From Poseidonibacter parvus (GTDB lineage: Bacteria; Campylobacterota; Campylobacteria; Campylobacterales; Arcobacteraceae): a DNA stretch of 64,000 nt. The translations under genes and the position numbers were made by a program. The notes under the pieces are model-generated. The model saw only the letters and a program-made list of their open reading frames with translations, made no database searches and was not told where the DNA came from. The DNA lies in NCBI RefSeq assembly GCF_001956695.1, contig NZ_CP019070.1:2356001-2420000 (forward strand). Direction: 5' to 3'. This document shows positions 52,894 through 62,283 of the stretch, piece after piece. Positions within the stretch are counted from its first letter, which is position 1. Each line of letters opens with the position of its first letter.

Positions 52894-54550
52894 TTTTAAT
52901 TCCTTTTCTATTTTCTTTTATTCCATGTCTATAAAAATGGAGTAAAGGATTTACTTTTGCTTTTTTAATATCTGGATATTTTTCAAGATAATAAAATGTG
53001 TCAAAAATATCATTGATACTTAAGTTCATTTTACGCCAATTATTAATATAGTGTATAATCGGATCAGTAGATAAATCTTCAATCATATTATTTTTATGAT
53101 AATCTTTCCAACAGATATCATAACCTTTCAGTTCATTAAATTCTTTAATAATATGACTTTCAGGAACTATATAATCTTTAAAAATTGTATCTCTTAATTT
53201 TTCTATTTTTTCTGTTGGAACATCTATAATTTTTATATTTGTACCTTTAATTTGATTAAGTACTTCTGCTGTTAGATTATAGATGTGTTGCCATGGGATG
53301 TAATAACTGTCAAAACTATCATCAGGTTTCCCTTTTTCTTTTATATCTATTATCATTGAATGATTTGCACATTTTATAGTATTAGTATTAATTTCTCCAA
53401 AAAGCCATAGTTTTGAATTAGAGTGTAAAACTCCAGGTTTTTTACAAAATCTTAAAGGAATTATACTTGATGTTCCTGCAGATGTAATAAATAGATTTAT
53501 AGTACTACAATAACATATTTTAGTTTTATAGTCTTTACCAATTAAAGAAGTTAAATTTATTGATTTGTCTTTGATAAAAGCTTCATCTAAGTTTTTAAAT
53601 ATTTCTTCTTCTTCTTTATTTTGTATAGTTAGTCCATCCTCCGCTGTCATTCCATCTATATATATTTTTATTGTCTTAAAATATTTCTTTAATAAATTAA
53701 CAATATTAATAAAAGCTTCATTTTGGTCTATCCAAGATCTTTTTTCTACTGATATTGAAAACCATAAAATCAAATCAAAATCTTCTTTCCTCACAATCTT
53801 GTCAAAATCTTTCATGGATTGAGTATATACTGAATGTTCCATCCTCTCATCAATTTTTTCGATTACCTTCTCAAATTCTAAGTTTCTATTTCCTTTTTTA
53901 AAACGGCTGATTCCATGCATAAGAGAAGGAATTAAATAAACTCCATCAGATATGATTCCCTTATCAAAATTCTCTGGTAGAAAAAAAGTTTTTTCACATA
54001 GAATTTTTTTAGGGTAGTTGTTTTCTAATAGATAAAGATAATTTATTTGATCATAGAAATGATGATAAGGTCTTGGTTGCTGAAGTCTAAACCCTGCAAA
54101 TTTTACATTATATTTTATTGATTGTAGAGAATTAATAAATACACTTTCTATTTTATTAAGACTTGAAAGAACTATATTTGATTCTAATATAGATTCACTA
54201 CGGTAGATATTATCCATAGTAACTATAATATCTACCATTCTTACAAGCTGTCCTAAAATCCATGGATTTTCTAGATTTTCATCTGCAAATATTACGAAAT
54301 TGGATGTTCCAATTTGAGTACTCTCTATAGCTCTCGTTTTTAAGTTTGGAATAATAGGGTGATCTAATTCTAAGTATTCTTGAGAAATTATATCTTTCCA
54401 AAAATTAAGGAGTTTATTAAAGTCTTTATTTTTTTGCCATTGATATAAGTTAGATATTTCATCTTCTTTTATATTAATATATTCTTTTACAATATATTCA
54501 TCTTCCCAATTTTTTATTTTTTTTAAAATCTTTTCTATTTCTTTACTCAT
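52886..54550 (-). CDS. Unidentified capsule-cluster protein with a C-terminal YYLxxYPD repeat
   Basis: A 554-residue protein without a family that I can name. The middle reads like a glycosyltransferase or carbohydrate-handling fold: DLILWFSISVEKRSWIDQNEAF..., then ITSAGTSSIIPLRFCKKPGVLHS, similar to the donor-binding turn of GT-B enzymes such as GT61. This is a weak resemblance. Residues 516-554 (FDTFYYLEKYPDIKKAKVNPLLHFYRHGIKENRKG) are one copy of a repeat also present in the next two large proteins upstream. No signal peptide or membrane helix is visible. It overlaps the aldolase fusion by 8 bases (ATGAGTAA). Confidence 0.75.
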   Translation of the reverse strand: MSKEIEKILKKIKNWEDEYIVKEYINIKEDEISNLYQWQKNKDFNKLLNFWKDIISQEYLELDHPIIPNLKTRAIESTQIGTSNFVIFADENLENPWILGQLVRMVDIIVTMDNIYRSESILESNIVLSSLNKIESVFINSLQSIKYNVKFAGFRLQQPRPYHHFYDQINYLYLLENNYPKKILCEKTFFLPENFDKGIISDGVYLIPSLMHGISRFKKGNRNLEFEKVIEKIDERMEHSVYTQSMKDFDKIVRKEDFDLILWFSISVEKRSWIDQNEAFINIVNLLKKYFKTIKIYIDGMTAEDGLTIQNKEEEEIFKNLDEAFIKDKSINLTSLIGKDYKTKICYCSTINLFITSAGTSSIIPLRFCKKPGVLHSNSKLWLFGEINTNTIKCANHSMIIDIKEKGKPDDSFDSYYIPWQHIYNLTAEVLNQIKGTNIKIIDVPTEKIEKLRDTIFKDYIVPESHIIKEFNELKGYDICWKDYHKNNMIEDLSTDPIIHYINNWRKMNLSINDIFDTFYYLEKYPDIKKAKVNPLLHFYRHGIKENRKGIKSE

Positions 54551-54556
54551 ATTTAA

Positions 54557-57217
54557 TTATCCCTCTACCTCAAAATTCTCATGATCTAATGTTAAATTTA
54601 CATTATAAAATGGATCTCCTTTTTTAAGGAATTCTTTATGTCTAGTTTTTATAAATTCTATTTCCTTATTAAATCTTTCTATTTTTTTTGAATTATCTTC
54701 AGCTCCTCTAGAGATTGATTCATGATGATAAGCTTCACAATATGGTGTAAAAATATTTTTGTAACCTTGTTCTTGTACCCGTAAACAAAAATCAACATCA
54801 TTAAAGGCAATTTTTAAATCTATTTCATTTAGTCCCTTTACTTCATCAAATATCTCTTTTTTTACCATAAGACAAGCTGCTGTTACAGCAGAAAAATTTT
54901 GAATTAAATTAAGTCTAGAAAAGTATCCAGGATCTTCTCTCTCAAAATATTTATGAGAATGACCTGCTATTCCTCCAATACCTATTATCACTCCAGCATG
55001 TTGAATTTGTTCATTAGGGAAGTATAACTTAGCACCAACACACCCAACTTCTTTTCTTTGAGAATGCATTAGCATTTCTTCTATCCAACGTTCAGATATA
55101 ATTTCTATATCATTATTTAGAAGAAGTATATGTTCACCATTTGCATAAGTATTAACAGCATGATTATTAATATCTGAATAATTAAAAGGTACATTGTATT
55201 CATAAAATTGAATTCTATTATCAAGATTCTTTAATCTATTCATTTCATCAAAAGTTTCTGATTCCTCACTGTTATTACTGATTCCTATAATTTCATAATT
55301 TTGATATGTAGATTTATCAAGGATTGATTCAATACACATTTTTAGTAATTCTGGTTTATCTTTATATGGTATAACTATACTTACAAGAGGATTGTTTTCT
55401 ATTTCATAAGCTACTTTATAAGTTCCTGGATATTTACCATTTGATGCCATTGCTTTTATATTTCTTCTCTTCATTGCATTATTAAGTGCTTTTGTTCCTG
55501 CTTCTTGAGCATAGGATTTATCACTATATTCAGCTGCTGTAGAACCTGGAATTTTTCTCCAATGATACAATACTTTTGGGATATGAACTATATTATTTGT
55601 ATGTTCTAATACTTTTAGATATAAGTCGTAATCTTGTGATCCTTCTAAACCAATAGCCCAACCCCCAACTTTTTCAATAAGAGCTTTCTTTATTACGCCT
55701 ATATGACTTATATAATTTTGTGATAAAAACATATCAGGTGCATAGTCTGGTTTAAAGTGAGGTTCTGTGAATAAACCATCCATTTCTAGTTTATCTTCAT
55801 CACTGTATATAAAGTCTGCATTTTTTTCATTGATTACTTTTACTATTTCATATAAAGCATCTGGAGTTAATTCATCATCATTATCCATTAGTAGTATATA
55901 TCCTCCTGATGTTAAGGTTAGTGCTTCATTTGAAGCTCCTGAAATATTTAAGTTTTTTTCTAAAAACTTAATTTTAATTTTATCACTATCTATTGTTTTT
56001 AAATATTCTATTGTCTCTTTTTTTGTACTTTTATCATCTACAATACATAGTTCCCAATTTTTATACCATTGATTATTTAAAGATTGTATTGCCAGGTGAA
56101 TCCATTTTGTATCCACATTATATACTGGCATGACTATTGAAATTAAAGGTTTATAATCAAATTTTTCTAATTGATTTTTTATATCTTCTGTTAATTCAGG
56201 ATTTATATATGTATATGTTTTATTTCCAGGTATTTTTCTTGAACCAGAAAGGATCTCTGAAATACCGAATAGAAGAAAATGCTCATAAGGAGATTTTATA
56301 CTATTACTTTTTAATGCCTCTAATATATCATTATTAGATAAAAGATATAAAGATTCACTAATAATAGGTAAATCATTATGTATTCTTCTTTGTCCAAACC
56401 TAACTTCATTTATCCCATTTTGTATAAAATGTTCAAAACCATTTTGAAAATCATTATTTTGAACAGCATTTTTAATATCTATATTTGCATCTAAATATGA
56501 TTCTTCATTAAAAACTAATTTTATTTTTTCTATCAAACTACTATTTAGATCAAAAGGATAATATCCACCAATATTTCGTTGTAATGCTAAAAATTCTTTT
56601 GCTCCATTTTCAATAAAATGATTAAATGCTGAATCAATACCTTGATTTTCCAAAGCATTTTTAATATCATTATTTAATCTTATATATTCATTTTCTACAA
56701 AGAATGGAAATTCTATTCCTAATCTTCTTTTACTTTCTTTTATTTCAATCGCACCATATAAATTAAAATGTTCTGAAGCATTTTGAAAAATTTTGTTTTC
56801 AATTGCTTCACTTATATCTGGATTAGCTAATAAATAACTTTCTTCATCTACATAGCTAAAAAGATCTTCTTTTATAACTGCAATATTTAATTCTTTTTCA
56901 TTATAGCTTCCTGATAATCTCAACTCTTCACTATTTTGAAACCTATTCTCTTTTTTACCAAATAATATATAATGACTAAAAGAATCAATTTTATCTATTT
57001 CTACATCTTTATAATATTCTTTATACCAAATAGGATCAAAATCTTTATTTGGTTTCCTATTTTCTTTTATTCCGTAATTAACATAATGATCTATGGGTAA
57101 AATATCTGCAAGTCGTACATCTCTATATTCTTTTAAATAATAAATTTTATCAAATAGTTCACTTTTTTCTATTCTTTTTTTTAGTTTTTTAATTTTATTT
57201 TTTTCTTTATTAAACAT
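54557..57217 (-). CDS. Large tandem GT2 glycosyltransferase with six N-terminal YYL-type repeats
   Basis: An 886-residue protein. Six related N-terminal repeats lie at about 22-54, 60-93, 121-166, 172-217, 235-279 and 285-329. Each follows the pattern hydrophobic-x-x-YL/YI...ND/RD-I/V...H/E-x-F/Y...G..E..., for example FDKIYYLKEYRDVRLADILP. Two GT2 domains follow: one from residue 356 (ISIVMPVYNVD, DxD in LLMDNDDE at 442-449), another from 609 (VSIVIPYKDKPELLKMC, LLNNDIEI). It is likely a capsule-repeat polymerase that adds two linkages. The two GT2 domains are closely related in layout to the 623-residue protein at 58813-60684. Confidence 0.85.
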   Translation of the reverse strand: MFNKEKNKIKKLKKRIEKSELFDKIYYLKEYRDVRLADILPIDHYVNYGIKENRKPNKDFDPIWYKEYYKDVEIDKIDSFSHYILFGKKENRFQNSEELRLSGSYNEKELNIAVIKEDLFSYVDEESYLLANPDISEAIENKIFQNASEHFNLYGAIEIKESKRRLGIEFPFFVENEYIRLNNDIKNALENQGIDSAFNHFIENGAKEFLALQRNIGGYYPFDLNSSLIEKIKLVFNEESYLDANIDIKNAVQNNDFQNGFEHFIQNGINEVRFGQRRIHNDLPIISESLYLLSNNDILEALKSNSIKSPYEHFLLFGISEILSGSRKIPGNKTYTYINPELTEDIKNQLEKFDYKPLISIVMPVYNVDTKWIHLAIQSLNNQWYKNWELCIVDDKSTKKETIEYLKTIDSDKIKIKFLEKNLNISGASNEALTLTSGGYILLMDNDDELTPDALYEIVKVINEKNADFIYSDEDKLEMDGLFTEPHFKPDYAPDMFLSQNYISHIGVIKKALIEKVGGWAIGLEGSQDYDLYLKVLEHTNNIVHIPKVLYHWRKIPGSTAAEYSDKSYAQEAGTKALNNAMKRRNIKAMASNGKYPGTYKVAYEIENNPLVSIVIPYKDKPELLKMCIESILDKSTYQNYEIIGISNNSEESETFDEMNRLKNLDNRIQFYEYNVPFNYSDINNHAVNTYANGEHILLLNNDIEIISERWIEEMLMHSQRKEVGCVGAKLYFPNEQIQHAGVIIGIGGIAGHSHKYFEREDPGYFSRLNLIQNFSAVTAACLMVKKEIFDEVKGLNEIDLKIAFNDVDFCLRVQEQGYKNIFTPYCEAYHHESISRGAEDNSKKIERFNKEIEFIKTRHKEFLKKGDPFYNVNLTLDHENFEVEG

Positions 57218-57235
57218 TGTTATTTTCCCTTAAGC

Positions 57236-58774
57236 CTATTTCTTCATTTCTTTAATATGTATAATATCTGATAATAACTCTTCAATATTTATAGTTAGAC
57301 TCGAATTTTCTTCTACAAGTTTTGTATTTTTTTCTTTTTCTACTTCTATCTCTTGTATTACTAATTGTTTTGTTTCTTTTACTATTTCTAAATCATTTAA
57401 TATCTCGTCCATATTTTTATTTAGATTTTCTATATCTTGTGTTTTTTGATTATATTCATTTTCTAGATTATCTTTTTGAGTGCTTAACTCTTGGATTGTA
57501 GAATTTAGATTCGAATTTTCTTCTACAAGTTTTGCATTTTTTTCTTTTTCTACTTCTATCTCTTCTATTACTAATTGTTTTGTTTCTTTTACTATTTCTA
57601 AATCATTTAATATCTCGTCCATATTTTTATTTAGATTTTCTATATCTTGTGTTTTTTGATTATATTCATTTTCTAGATTATCTTTTTGAGTGCTTAATTC
57701 TTGGATTGTAGAATTTAGATTCGAATTTTCTTCTACAAGTTTTGCATTTTTTTCTTTTTCTACTTCTATCTCTTCTATTACTAATTGTTTTGTTTCTTTT
57801 ACTATTTCTAAATCATTTAATATCTCGTCCATATTTTTATTTAGATTTTCTATATCTTGTGTTTTTTGATTATATTCATTTTCTAGATTATCTTTTTGAG
57901 TGCTTAACTCTTGGATTGTAGAATTTAGATTCGAATTTTCTTCTTTTTGAATATTTAACTTATTTTTTAGTTCTGAGATGTATTCTAAAATCTTTTTTAT
58001 AAAAGGAATTTCATTTAAGAAGATACTATTGTCTTCTGCCAATTTATTAGGAAGTCTTCCTTCTAAAATACCATGATTTAGAAAATGCTCATAAGGATTT
58101 ATTATAGACTTATCAATATCTAAATATTGTTTTAAATAATAAATTTCATCAAACTTAAGCAAGTTGAATAATTCTTTATGATTATTTTTTATATTGTGTG
58201 ATAAATTATTTCTTTTTGTATAGATACCATTTTTAATTCCCCAAAAATATAAATCATGACTTTCTTTATTTACTAAAAATTGATATTTATAAAAATACTT
58301 CTCTATGTCATTTCCAAAAGTTATTTTTATATCATCTTCAACTAGATTTTTATAATAATCTTGCCAAGATTCATCACTTTGAAGTAAAGGTGCTGATTCC
58401 GGTTCACTTCTTCTTGTGCCATGTTCAGGTCTTCCTTCTGTTGCACATGAAAAAAGAAATAATCCACCAGATTTAAGCATACGATACATATTTTTTATAC
58501 TTTGTTCATAATACATATCATGTTCAAGCATTTCTGTACTAATTATTGTATCAAATGTAAATTCTGGAAATTGGAGTTCATGTGCTTTTTGTACTATATC
58601 AACGTTTTTACCTTCTCCAATATCTACTCCAATATATTTCACTCTTTCAAATAAATATTGATTATTTCCATTGATGTCTAAAGAACCTACATCCAAAACA
58701 AATGTATCTTTAAAATAATCAGGATAAAGTTCTCGAACTTTTTCACAAAAATCAATTTGTTCTTTATGTGCCAT
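57236..58774 (-). CDS. SAM methyltransferase fused to a YYL repeat and a long coiled coil with tandem repeats
   Basis: A 512-residue protein. Residues 1-185 are a class I SAM-dependent methyltransferase: VLDVGSLDING (motif I), YIGVDIGEG, FDTIISTEMLEHD and MLKSGGLFLFS. Residues 208-243 are one copy of the shared repeat (FDEIYYLKQYLDI...EHFLNHGILEGR). From about residue 262 to the end it is a continuous coiled coil. Residues 278-487 consist of three near-identical 70-residue units, each exactly ten heptads. The layout of methyltransferase plus extended coiled coil resembles WbdD, which ends O-polysaccharide chains and sets their length. A capsule chain-terminating role is therefore proposed but not shown. 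It lies between the two large glycosyltransferase genes. Confidence 0.85.
   Translation of the reverse strand: MAHKEQIDFCEKVRELYPDYFKDTFVLDVGSLDINGNNQYLFERVKYIGVDIGEGKNVDIVQKAHELQFPEFTFDTIISTEMLEHDMYYEQSIKNMYRMLKSGGLFLFSCATEGRPEHGTRRSEPESAPLLQSDESWQDYYKNLVEDDIKITFGNDIEKYFYKYQFLVNKESHDLYFWGIKNGIYTKRNNLSHNIKNNHKELFNLLKFDEIYYLKQYLDIDKSIINPYEHFLNHGILEGRLPNKLAEDNSIFLNEIPFIKKILEYISELKNKLNIQKEENSNLNSTIQELSTQKDNLENEYNQKTQDIENLNKNMDEILNDLEIVKETKQLVIEEIEVEKEKNAKLVEENSNLNSTIQELSTQKDNLENEYNQKTQDIENLNKNMDEILNDLEIVKETKQLVIEEIEVEKEKNAKLVEENSNLNSTIQELSTQKDNLENEYNQKTQDIENLNKNMDEILNDLEIVKETKQLVIQEIEVEKEKNTKLVEENSSLTINIEELLSDIIHIKEMKK
57301..57930 (-). repeat. Three tandem 210-bp coding repeats
   Basis: The string TCGAATTTTCTTCTACAAG recurs at 57301, 57511 and 57721, exactly 210 bases apart, and a truncated start of a fourth unit (TCGAATTTTCTTCTTTTT) is at 57931. 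The units differ at only a few bases (for example GTTTTGTATTT versus GTTTTGCATTT, TCTTGTATTAC versus TCTTCTATTAC, CTTAACTC versus CTTAATTC). The unit length is a multiple of 21, so copy-number change keeps both the reading frame and the heptad register. Confidence 0.97.
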
Positions 58775-58812
58775 TTTATATTTCCTTCTTTCTAAATATT
58801 TTAAACATTTTA

Positions 58813-60684
58813 TTATCTATCTTTTATTCCAAAATTTTCATGTATTAAACAAAGATTATTATTATAATAATAATCTTTTATAAGATAATCTCCCCACATA
58901 TTTTTCATATACTCTACTTCTGTATTAAATCTTTTTATTTTTTTAGGATTATCTTCTTTCCCTCTACTTATAGATTCATGATGGTATAATTCTACATATG
59001 GAGTCCATAAGTTTTTGTATCCTAATTTAAGAAGTTTAAGACAAAAATCTATATCATTAAAAGCTACTTTTAGATTTTCTTCATTTAATCCTTTTACCTC
59101 TTCATATAGCTTTTTTCTTACAACAATACAGGCACCTGTAACAGCAGAAAAATTTTGTATTATCTTAAGTCTTGAAAAGTAACCATTTTCATTTCTTTTG
59201 AAATATTTATGCGAATGGGCTGCAACTCCACCAATACCAAGAATAACCCCAGCATGTTGAATACTATCATCATCATAGTATAACATAGCTCCAACAGCTC
59301 CTATTTCTTCTCTTATAGCATGTGATACCATTTCTGTAAGCCAATTTTTACTGATGACTTCTACATCATTGTTAAGTAGAGTAATAATCTCTCCTGATGC
59401 ATGCTTTACTGCATAGTTATTTATAGCTGAGTAGTTAAAAGGTTTATCATAATCTAGTATTTCTATTTTGTCATGATTTTTAATTTTTTCAAAGTATTTT
59501 AATATTCTAGGTCCATTACTTCCATTATTTACAACTAATATTTCGTAGTTTTTATAAGTTGTTTTTTCAAAAATACTATTGATACATTTACTTAGAAGAG
59601 TGTATTTATTTCTTGTTGGAATTATTATAGTTACTTTTGGCTGATCTTCAGGAATAGGATATATTACTTTATATGTATTTGCTAGTAGACCACCTTCTAC
59701 AGTGATATTCTCATTTTTTTTAGAAAAATAGTCTTTAAGTACTTTTAATCCAGCTATATGAGCATAATTTTTTTCTTTGCTATTTAATGCTGTTGAGCCT
59801 TTAATTGCTCTCCAATGATATAGTATTTTTTCTATTCGATTAATTTCATTATAATTTATTTCGTTTAAATATCTAAGAAGTAAATCATAATCTTGACTTC
59901 CTTCATATCCTTTTCTAAATCCACCTATTTTATCTACAATACTTTTTTTAAGTAAAACTAAATGACATAGATAGTTTTGAGAATAAAACATATCAGGATT
60001 CCATCCTGATTTAAAGTGTGGATCAAATCTATTTCCTTTTTCATCTATTTTGTCTTCATCACTGTATATTAATTTTAAGTTTTTATTTTCATTTAGTTTT
60101 TTAGTCATTTCATACAAGGCATTTATAGATAAGGTATCATCATGATCTAAAAGTACTAGATATTCTCCCCATGCTAAATTTAAGGCACTATTTGAAGCTT
60201 CTGATATGTGGCCATTTTCTTTTCTACAAATTACTTTAATATTTTCATATTTTGTTTCATAATCTTTTAGCATGTCAATAGTATCACTACTTGTTGAAGC
60301 ATCATCTGCTATACATAGTTCCCAATTTGTATATGTTTGAGAGATTACTGATTCTATCATCTCTTTTAAGTATTTTATTTCTGTGTTATATGTGGGTGTG
60401 ATTATTGAGATTAATGGTGTATAATCTAAATCTTCTATCAGATGAATATCTTCTTCATTCTCTTCTATCCAGTTTTGATATGCTTTTTTTTGATCTAAAT
60501 ATTTGCTATTTGTATTGTTTGTTTTTTTGTATTCATCATCTAGACGACTTATCATACTTTTAAAGCCATCTTGTCTATATTTTCTATAAGCTTTTTTATG
60601 GATGCAAAAAGGATCACCTCGTAAAGTATCTTTATATACTATATAAGAAAACTTTAAAATTGATTTAGATATTTTTTTTATCAT
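58813..60684 (-). CDS. Tandem GT2 glycosyltransferase
   Basis: A 623-residue protein with two GT2 domains: the first from about residue 90 (LISIITPTYNTEIKYLKEMIES, LVLLDHDDTLS), the second from about 350 (VTIIIPTRNKYTLLSKC, ITLLNNDVEV, TGACIVVRKKLYEE). The C-terminus AYxxxHHESISRG-type block is shared with the 886-residue protein (ELYHHESISRGKEDN versus EAYHHESISRGAEDN), so the two are paralogues. It lacks the N-terminal repeats. It starts with a 4-base overlap with the kpsD stop. Likely an O-unit or capsule repeat glycosyltransferase; linkage unknown. Confidence 0.88.
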   Translation of the reverse strand: MIKKISKSILKFSYIVYKDTLRGDPFCIHKKAYRKYRQDGFKSMISRLDDEYKKTNNTNSKYLDQKKAYQNWIEENEEDIHLIEDLDYTPLISIITPTYNTEIKYLKEMIESVISQTYTNWELCIADDASTSSDTIDMLKDYETKYENIKVICRKENGHISEASNSALNLAWGEYLVLLDHDDTLSINALYEMTKKLNENKNLKLIYSDEDKIDEKGNRFDPHFKSGWNPDMFYSQNYLCHLVLLKKSIVDKIGGFRKGYEGSQDYDLLLRYLNEINYNEINRIEKILYHWRAIKGSTALNSKEKNYAHIAGLKVLKDYFSKKNENITVEGGLLANTYKVIYPIPEDQPKVTIIIPTRNKYTLLSKCINSIFEKTTYKNYEILVVNNGSNGPRILKYFEKIKNHDKIEILDYDKPFNYSAINNYAVKHASGEIITLLNNDVEVISKNWLTEMVSHAIREEIGAVGAMLYYDDDSIQHAGVILGIGGVAAHSHKYFKRNENGYFSRLKIIQNFSAVTGACIVVRKKLYEEVKGLNEENLKVAFNDIDFCLKLLKLGYKNLWTPYVELYHHESISRGKEDNPKKIKRFNTEVEYMKNMWGDYLIKDYYYNNNLCLIHENFGIKDR

Positions 60685-62282
60685 AATCTTACTAATACTC
60701 CAGCACCAACTGCTATTTGGTACAGTATTTGAGTTATACTTTTTATTATCGGAATACTTTTTGAGTCTAGCTTTCCTAAGACTAGGACACTATCTCCTGG
60801 CTCAATTGTGATAATTTGATTTGAAAAGACACTATTATCATAAGTTGTTACATTTCCATCTTGTTTTATTACTAAGATATTGTCTTCATCAGCCCTTGAG
60901 CTAAGTCCTCCACACTGTTCTAGATAGTTTTCTAAACTCATATCTTCTACAAAAGAGAGTGATGAAGGTATTTTTACTTCACCTTGTACTGTTACTACAT
61001 GGTTTCTTTTTGGTATAAATATTTTGTCTTCATCTTCTAGAACTATTTGAGAGAAGTCACTGTTTTTATTTAAGACTACTCGCCCTTTTGGTTCTACTTC
61101 TTTTGCTCTTTTGATAAAGTCAAGCACTGAGCTAGCCTCTTGTACTCTTATAGTAGATTCTTCTGTTGTAATTGAACCTGTTTTTAAAACTGATGATTCT
61201 AGTTCTTGTAAACTTGCATCTATTAGTTCTTTTTGAAGTTTTGCTACACTTTGTCTATATAGGTTTATGTTTTCTTTTGATGATAATTCTGAGAAGTTTA
61301 GTGTTGAGATAAGCTCTTGAAGTGTTGTACCTTTTTTTACTACTATATTTTTAAGGCCATTGTGTTCACCGTCTATTTTGATTTCAATTGTTTTTGTATT
61401 GTTATTAGATACAAACTTTACATGTTGATTTGCTTCTACTTTTACTTCTTTATCATTTATTGAATACATATTTAATGTTTTTTCATTGCTAATATCAAAT
61501 TTTGAAATGATTATATCACTAGCTTCTGTATATGGCTGTACTAGTTTTGCTATTGTATTTATAGTTAAATATCCATTTGTTTCAATTTTTAGTGGTTTTT
61601 GTACATCACCATCAACTGTAATGTAACCTTTTAGGTACTCAATATTTATAATATCACCTGTTTTAAACTGTAGTAAATCTAATCTACCATTTAGTAAGTA
61701 CTGATATAAATCTACATTTGAAATAATATTATTATCTCTAAGAACAGAGATATTCCTAAAACTTCCATTTTGAGCTATTCCTTTAGCTTTATCTATAAAC
61801 TGTAAAATAGAATCAGAAGATAATCCTTCATAAAGTCCAGGCTTAACAGCACCACCTGATACAAAAACTGATATAGGCTGAAAGTTGTCAAGGTTTGCAT
61901 AAATATATACATTATCTTTGTAAGTTTTTTGAAGTCTTTTTTTAATCTTTTCTGATAGGTCTTTATTTGCTACACCTAAAAGTTTGATAGCTCCTACTTT
62001 TGGTACGAAAATATTACCTTGCTCATCAATAGTAAGCTTCATATCTAAATCAACTGCACCCCAAAGTTTTAAGTTGATAGTATCAGATATGTTTAGAAGA
62101 TAATCAGGATTGTATCTGTGTTGTGAAGATTTTGAAAATTCACCATTAAAAAGATTTTCTCCAAAGATTTTTATCTTTTTATTGTCTTTTAGTATTATCT
62201 CTTCTTTTTTATTTTCTTCACTTGGTATTTCAAGTGCGTTTGAAAAGTAGATTAAACTTAGTATTAAAAATATTATTTTCAT
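60681..62282 (-). CDS. kpsD: Capsule polysaccharide export protein KpsD
   Basis: A 533-residue periplasmic/outer-membrane export protein of the Wza/KpsD class. A signal peptide (MKIIFLILSLIYFSNA) is followed by the poly-export domain (YLLNISDTINLKLWGAVDLDMKLTIDEQGNIFVPKVGAIKLLG) and several SLBB-like segments (VFVSGGAVKPGLYEG, YITVDGDVQKPLKIE, VTVQGEVKIPSSLSF). It ends near a hydrophobic stretch. It works with KpsE and the KpsMT transporter to carry capsule across the envelope. It lies 1 base after kpsE. Confidence 0.92.
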   Translation of the reverse strand: MKIIFLILSLIYFSNALEIPSEENKKEEIILKDNKKIKIFGENLFNGEFSKSSQHRYNPDYLLNISDTINLKLWGAVDLDMKLTIDEQGNIFVPKVGAIKLLGVANKDLSEKIKKRLQKTYKDNVYIYANLDNFQPISVFVSGGAVKPGLYEGLSSDSILQFIDKAKGIAQNGSFRNISVLRDNNIISNVDLYQYLLNGRLDLLQFKTGDIINIEYLKGYITVDGDVQKPLKIETNGYLTINTIAKLVQPYTEASDIIISKFDISNEKTLNMYSINDKEVKVEANQHVKFVSNNNTKTIEIKIDGEHNGLKNIVVKKGTTLQELISTLNFSELSSKENINLYRQSVAKLQKELIDASLQELESSVLKTGSITTEESTIRVQEASSVLDFIKRAKEVEPKGRVVLNKNSDFSQIVLEDEDKIFIPKRNHVVTVQGEVKIPSSLSFVEDMSLENYLEQCGGLSSRADEDNILVIKQDGNVTTYDNSVFSNQIITIEPGDSVLVLGKLDSKSIPIIKSITQILYQIAVGAGVLVRL

Positions 62283-62283
62283 A

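Noticed and set aside
57301-57930. CRISPR array or satellite DNA
   Set aside because: The 210-bp units are coding, contiguous and without spacers; they keep one open frame and encode a coiled coil.
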